DNA from: Pseudomonas sp. HOU2
Lineage (GTDB): Bacteria; Pseudomonadota; Gammaproteobacteria; Pseudomonadales; Pseudomonadaceae
Direction of reading: 5' to 3'
Length of the DNA: 64,000 bases
NCBI RefSeq assembly: GCF_040729435.1
Contig: NZ_CP160398.1
Coordinates: forward strand, 2,790,001-2,854,000
The notes under the pieces are model-generated. The model was not told where the DNA came from and ran no database searches. It saw nothing but the letters and a program-made list of their open reading frames with translations. A program made the translations under genes and the position numbers. Shown here piece by piece: positions 60,608 to 64,000 of the stretch. The first letter of the stretch is position 1; the number at the start of each line of letters is the position of its first letter.

Positions 60608-61012
60608 TTACTGCGGCAAAACGGCGGCGAAGCCCGGAACGTGGGCCTGAATCGCGTCAAGCAGCTCTTCCTTGCTGAAAGGCTTGGTCAAAAATTGATC
60701 AGAACCGACAATCCGCCCCTTGGCCTTGTCGAACAGCCCGTCACGCGACGACAGCATGATCACCGGCGTGGCCTTGAACGCACTGTTGTTCTTGATTAAA
60801 GCGCAGGTCTGATAACCATCCAGACGCGGCATCATGATGTCGACAAAAATGATCCCGGGGTGGTGGTCGGCGATCTTCGCCAGGGCGTCGAAACCGTCGA
60901 TGGCCGTGATGACTTCGCAGCCCACATTCTTCAACAGCGTTTCGGCGGTGCGACGAATCGTTTTCGAGTCGTCGATGACCATGACCTTCAAGGCGCTGGA
61001 CTGCTGTTCCAT
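60608..61012 (-). CDS. pilG: CheY-like response regulator PilG
   Basis: The 134-residue receiver protein heads the cluster. It has D14/D15, the phosphoacceptor D58 (VDIMMPRLDG), SSRDGLFDK and K110 (FLTKPFSK). PilG in P. aeruginosa is needed for pilus extension and for raising cAMP through CyaB. The start MEQQSSALKVMVIDD matches other Pseudomonas PilG. It is divergent from gshB, with 225 bases between. Confidence 0.94.
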   Translation of the reverse strand: MEQQSSALKVMVIDDSKTIRRTAETLLKNVGCEVITAIDGFDALAKIADHHPGIIFVDIMMPRLDGYQTCALIKNNSAFKATPVIMLSSRDGLFDKAKGRIVGSDQFLTKPFSKEELLDAIQAHVPGFAAVLPQ

Positions 61013-61146
61013 AAGGGGGCTCTACCGTCGCCTTTGCGAATCAAATTGTCCGTTTTGCGATGAGTAATGGCTGGAAACCCTTGATGTTCAAGGGCCAGCA
61101 CCGCATGGCAGCCTTTTTAGCACAGTCTCCCGGTCCAATCTATCGA

Positions 61147-61172
61147 CGGGTTTTCCCTTGACCGAAAACCCG
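61147..61172. other. Perfect inverted repeat between pilG and gshB
   Basis: CGGGTTTTC (61147-61155) and GAAAACCCG (61164-61172) form a 9-base stem with an 8-base loop in the divergent intergenic region. No T-run follows on either strand. It could be an operator or a leader hairpin. Nothing else was seen in 61013-61237. Confidence 0.5.
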
Positions 61173-61237
61173 CCCGGAGCCACTCTGGCGGCACTTTTTC
61201 AATACCGATCCGGTAGCCAATTTTCGAGGAAAACCCA

Positions 61238-62209
61238 ATGAGCGTTCGCGTCGGGATTGTCATGGACCCTATCGCCAGCATTTCCTATAAAAAGGATAGC
61301 TCGCTGGCCATGCTGCTGGCCGCGCAGAAACGGGGCTGGGAACTGTTCTACATGGAGCAGCGCGACCTGTATCAGGCCGAAGGTCAGGCCCGGGCACGCA
61401 TGAAGCCGCTGAAAGTCTTCGCCAACCCGGAAAAATGGTTCGAACTGGACGCCGAGCAGGACAACCTGCTGAGTGATCTGGACGTGATCCTGATGCGCAA
61501 GGATCCGCCGTTCGACATGGAGTTCGTCTACTCCACCTACCTGCTGGAACAGGCCGAAACCGTCGGCGTGCTGGTGGTCAACAAGCCGCAGAGCCTGCGC
61601 GACTGCAACGAAAAGCTGTTCGCCACGCTGTTTCCGCAGTGCACGCCACCGACCATTGTCAGCCGTCGCCCGGATGTGCTGCGCGAATTCGCCGACCACC
61701 ATGGCGACGTGATCCTCAAGCCGCTGGACGGCATGGGCGGTTCGTCGATCTTCCGCCACACCTCCGGTCACCCGAACCTGTCGGTGATCCTGGAAACCCT
61801 GACCCTGCACGGCAAGCAGCAGATCATGATTCAGGGCTACCTGCCGGCCATCGTCGATGGCGACAAACGCATCCTGATGATCGACGGCGAGCCGGTGGAT
61901 TACTGCCTGGCGCGAATTCCGGCTCAAGGCGAAACCCGTGGCAACCTCGCCGCCGGTGGTCGTGGAGAAGCGCGTCCGCTGACCGACAAGGATCGCTGGA
62001 TCGCCGCGCAAGTCGGCCCGACTTTACGCGAGAAAGGCCTGCTGTTCGTCGGTCTGGACGTGATCGGTGAGCACCTCACCGAAATCAACGTCACCAGCCC
62101 GACCTGCATCCGCGAAATCGACAATGCTTTCGGCACCGACATCGGCGGCATGCTGATGGATGCGATCGACAAGAAGCTGCAAGCCGCCGGCAAAAAGCCG
62201 CAAGCTTGA
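61238..62209 (+). CDS. gshB: Glutathione synthetase
   Basis: The 323-residue ATP-grasp ligase joins gamma-glutamylcysteine and glycine, the last step of glutathione synthesis. The N-terminal VGIVMDPIASISYKKDSS, the ATP-grasp segment LKPLDGMGGSSIFR, the glycine-rich RGNLAAGGRGEAR loop and EINVTSPTCIREID at the metal site are all present. GAGGAAAA precedes the ATG. The position divergent from pilG and upstream of the tonB3-like gene is conserved in Pseudomonas. Confidence 0.96.
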   Translation: MSVRVGIVMDPIASISYKKDSSLAMLLAAQKRGWELFYMEQRDLYQAEGQARARMKPLKVFANPEKWFELDAEQDNLLSDLDVILMRKDPPFDMEFVYSTYLLEQAETVGVLVVNKPQSLRDCNEKLFATLFPQCTPPTIVSRRPDVLREFADHHGDVILKPLDGMGGSSIFRHTSGHPNLSVILETLTLHGKQQIMIQGYLPAIVDGDKRILMIDGEPVDYCLARIPAQGETRGNLAAGGRGEARPLTDKDRWIAAQVGPTLREKGLLFVGLDVIGEHLTEINVTSPTCIREIDNAFGTDIGGMLMDAIDKKLQAAGKKPQA

Positions 62210-62316
62210 CGTGTGTCACATGCAGTCTGTCGCTTGAAGCGTGAAGCCCAAGGCGCGAAACCAACATTGCGTTATCATGCGCAGCCTCTGAAAAACGCGA
62301 TGTTGGTTTTCTTGTC

Positions 62317-63216
62317 ATGACCCTCCCGTCCGATCTGCCCGCAGAACTCGCCCATCGTGGCGTGCGCCCGGCCGATCGCCTCGGATTTACCCTGTTTCTC
62401 GCGGCGCTGATTCATTTGGCGCTGCTGCTTGGCGTTGGCTTCACCATGGTCGAGCCCAAGCAGATCAGCAAAACTCTGGAAATCACCCTCGCCACGTTCA
62501 AGAGTGAGACCAAGCCGAAAAAGGCTGATTTCCTCGCTCAGGAAAACCAGGAAGGCAGCGGCACCCTCGACAAGAAGGCGATCCCCAAGACCACCGAGGT
62601 CGCGCCGTTCCAGGACAATCAGGTCAAGAAGGTCACCCCGCCACCGGCCGCCAAACCGGAAGTCCGCGAAGCGGCGCCCAAGGCTGCGGTGACCACCGTG
62701 GCGCCGAAACAGCAAAAGGCGCCGACCAAGAAAGAAGAAACCAAGACCGAGACCAAACCTGCGGTCAACGCACCGACGTTCGACAGCTCGCAGCTGTCCA
62801 GCGACATCGCCAGCCTCGAAGCGGAACTGGCCAACGAACAACAGCTGTATGCCAAGCGCCCGCGTATCCACCGTTTGAGCGCAGCCTCGACCATGCGCGA
62901 CAAGGGCGCCTGGTACAAGGATGACTGGCGCAAGAAAGTCGAGCGCATCGGCAACCTCAATTACCCGGAAGAAGCGCGGCGCAAGCAGATCTACGGCAAC
63001 CTGCGGCTGATGGTCTCGATCAACCGCGATGGCTCGCTGTATGAAGTGCTGGTGCTGGAATCGTCCGGCCAGCCGTTGCTGGATCAGGCGGCGCAGCGCA
63101 TCGTCCGGCTGGCGGCACCGTTTGCACCGTTTACCGGCGATCTGTCGGATATCGACCGACTGGAAATCATCCGCACCTGGAAATTTGCCCGGGGCGACAA
63201 GCTGTCCAGTAACTGA
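62317..63216 (+). CDS. tonB3: TonB-family energy transducer (TonB3-like)
   Basis: The 299-residue protein has one N-terminal membrane helix (about 26-47), a long Lys/Pro/Ala-rich periplasmic spacer (about 60-155) and a C-terminal TonB domain (YPEEARRKQIYGNLRLMVSI to the end). The position between gshB and yqgE matches PA0406 of P. aeruginosa, called TonB3 and reported to be needed for twitching motility rather than iron uptake. No exbB or exbD is adjacent. Closeness to the pil/chp cluster is consistent with a pilus-related role. Confidence 0.88.
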   Translation: MTLPSDLPAELAHRGVRPADRLGFTLFLAALIHLALLLGVGFTMVEPKQISKTLEITLATFKSETKPKKADFLAQENQEGSGTLDKKAIPKTTEVAPFQDNQVKKVTPPPAAKPEVREAAPKAAVTTVAPKQQKAPTKKEETKTETKPAVNAPTFDSSQLSSDIASLEAELANEQQLYAKRPRIHRLSAASTMRDKGAWYKDDWRKKVERIGNLNYPEEARRKQIYGNLRLMVSINRDGSLYEVLVLESSGQPLLDQAAQRIVRLAAPFAPFTGDLSDIDRLEIIRTWKFARGDKLSSN

Positions 63217-63235
63217 CCAGCGCCAAGCGAGCTTT

Positions 63236-63356
63236 TGTGGCGAGGGAGCTTGCTCCCGCTGGGCTGCGAAGCGGCCCCCTGCTTTTTCCGGACACACCGC
63301 GTTGTCAGGTTTTACGACTGCTGCGCAGCCGAGCGGGAGCAAGCTCCCTCGCCACA
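63236..63356. repeat. REP-type inverted repeat pair (GGCGAGGGAGCTTGCTCCCG family)
   Basis: Arms TGTGGCGAGGGAGCTTGCTC and complement, with inner GCTGCGAAGCGG and GACTGCTGCGCAGCC, lie between tonB3 and yqgE. Confidence 0.87.
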
Positions 63357-63429
63357 GAGGTCCGGTGAAGACCAGTTGCAACGCATCGTCAGCTTGTCAG
63401 TTTGCCCCTACGACGCCACACTATCGCTC

Positions 63430-64000
63430 ATGAAAAACGTCAGCCCCAGCTACCTCAAGCATCATTTCCTGATCGCCATGCCGCACATGGCCGACCCGAA
63501 CTTTGCCCACACCTTGACCTACATCGTCGAGCACACGGCCAATGGCGCCATGGGGCTGGTGGTCAATCGACCGCAAGAGCTGAATCTGGCTGACATCCTC
63601 GAGCAATTGCGCCCGGACATCGATCCGCCAGCGCTGTGCCAGCATGTGCCGATCTTCATTGGCGGCCCGGTGCAGACCGATCGCGGTTTCGTCCTGCACC
63701 CGGCGGGCAAGACCTTTCAGGCCACCGTCGAGCTGGACGGTGATCTGGCGCTGTCCACCTCGCAGGACGTGCTGTTCGCCATCGCCGACGGCGTAGGCCC
63801 GGCGAAAAGCGTGATCGCCCTCGGTTACGCCGGTTGGGAAGCCGGGCAACTGGAGGCCGAGCTGGCCGACAATGCCTGGCTCACCTGCCCGTACGACGCC
63901 GACATCCTGTTCAACACCAGCAGCGAACTGCGTCTGGAAGCGGCGGCCCGGCACCTGGGGATCAACCTCAGCCTGCTGACCAGTCAGGCGGGGCACGCCT
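63430..64000 (+). CDS. algH: YqgE/AlgH-family protein, 3' end outside window
   Basis: The visible 190 residues belong to the YqgE (AlgH) family. HHFLIAMPHMADPNF at the N-terminus, AMGLVVNRP and FIGGPVQTDRGFVLHP are the family signatures, and only the last few residues lie beyond the window end. AlgH was named for an effect on alginate production in P. aeruginosa, but no biochemical activity is known. yqgF normally follows. ATG start at 63430; no strong Shine-Dalgarno. Confidence 0.93.
   Translation, partial: MKNVSPSYLKHHFLIAMPHMADPNFAHTLTYIVEHTANGAMGLVVNRPQELNLADILEQLRPDIDPPALCQHVPIFIGGPVQTDRGFVLHPAGKTFQATVELDGDLALSTSQDVLFAIADGVGPAKSVIALGYAGWEAGQLEAELADNAWLTCPYDADILFNTSSELRLEAAARHLGINLSLLTSQAGHA

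Overview
The window is a stretch of Pseudomonas chromosome, most likely from the P. fluorescens group. Protein families, GC-rich codon use and gene order (gshB-pilGHIJ-chpA, rsmE/bioA, ahcY/metF, metK-tkt-epd-pgk-fba) all match that genus. The intergenic regions carry many paired REP-type inverted repeats of the Pseudomonas kind. I found no tRNA, rRNA, CRISPR array, prophage or insertion sequence. The window opens inside dbpA and closes inside the yqgE/algH gene.

Region by region. 1-10 kb: the end of the RNA helicase dbpA, a flavoprotein, a YccS-type membrane protein, a periplasmic binding protein, an ElaA acetyltransferase, a small HTH protein, a YgjP-type metallopeptidase, a four-domain REC-PAS-GGDEF-EAL protein and a PL7 alginate lyase. 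10.1-11 kb: a short AT-rich patch with one unrecognised gene and several hairpins. 11-20 kb: central carbon genes on the minus strand (tkt, epd, pgk, fba, with two small lipoproteins between), then the divergent sahR-metK pair. 20-28.6 kb: ligB, a DUF1090 protein, a cytochrome c lipoprotein, mltA, a MAPEG protein, an EamA transporter, a Na+/H+ antiporter, a formate/nitrite-type channel and a thioesterase. 28.7-31.4 kb: an SAH riboswitch, ahcY and metF. 31.5-41.3 kb: a binding protein, an RhlE2-like helicase, yceI with cytochrome b561, an amine oxidase with a lysine-rich tail, bioA, rsmE and a TrhA/hemolysin III protein. 41.5-49.8 kb: the complete malonate decarboxylase operon mdcABCDEGH-madLM with mdcR at its far end. 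50-61 kb: a DUF6124-type gene with a hairpin-rich leader, then the Chp/Pil chemosensory cluster. 61.2 kb to the end: gshB, tonB3-like and yqgE.

How the genes work together. metK, ahcY, metF and the repressor gene sahR form most of the SAM cycle. They appear to be controlled by two different S-adenosylhomocysteine sensors: a SahR operator in front of sahR-metK and an SAH riboswitch in front of ahcY. The mdc operon encodes malonate uptake (MadLM), the decarboxylase itself and its prosthetic-group synthesis (MdcB, MdcG, MdcH); it is bracketed by two copies of one repeat element. The Chp cluster, which in P. aeruginosa governs type IV pilus motility and cAMP, here lacks the adaptation enzymes PilK and ChpB between its overlapping genes. 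No single wholly new system stands out. The points most worth a second look are the dual SAH sensing, the reduced Chp cluster, the repeat-flanked mdc operon and the structured non-coding segments near 10.1-10.8 kb and 50.5-50.75 kb.
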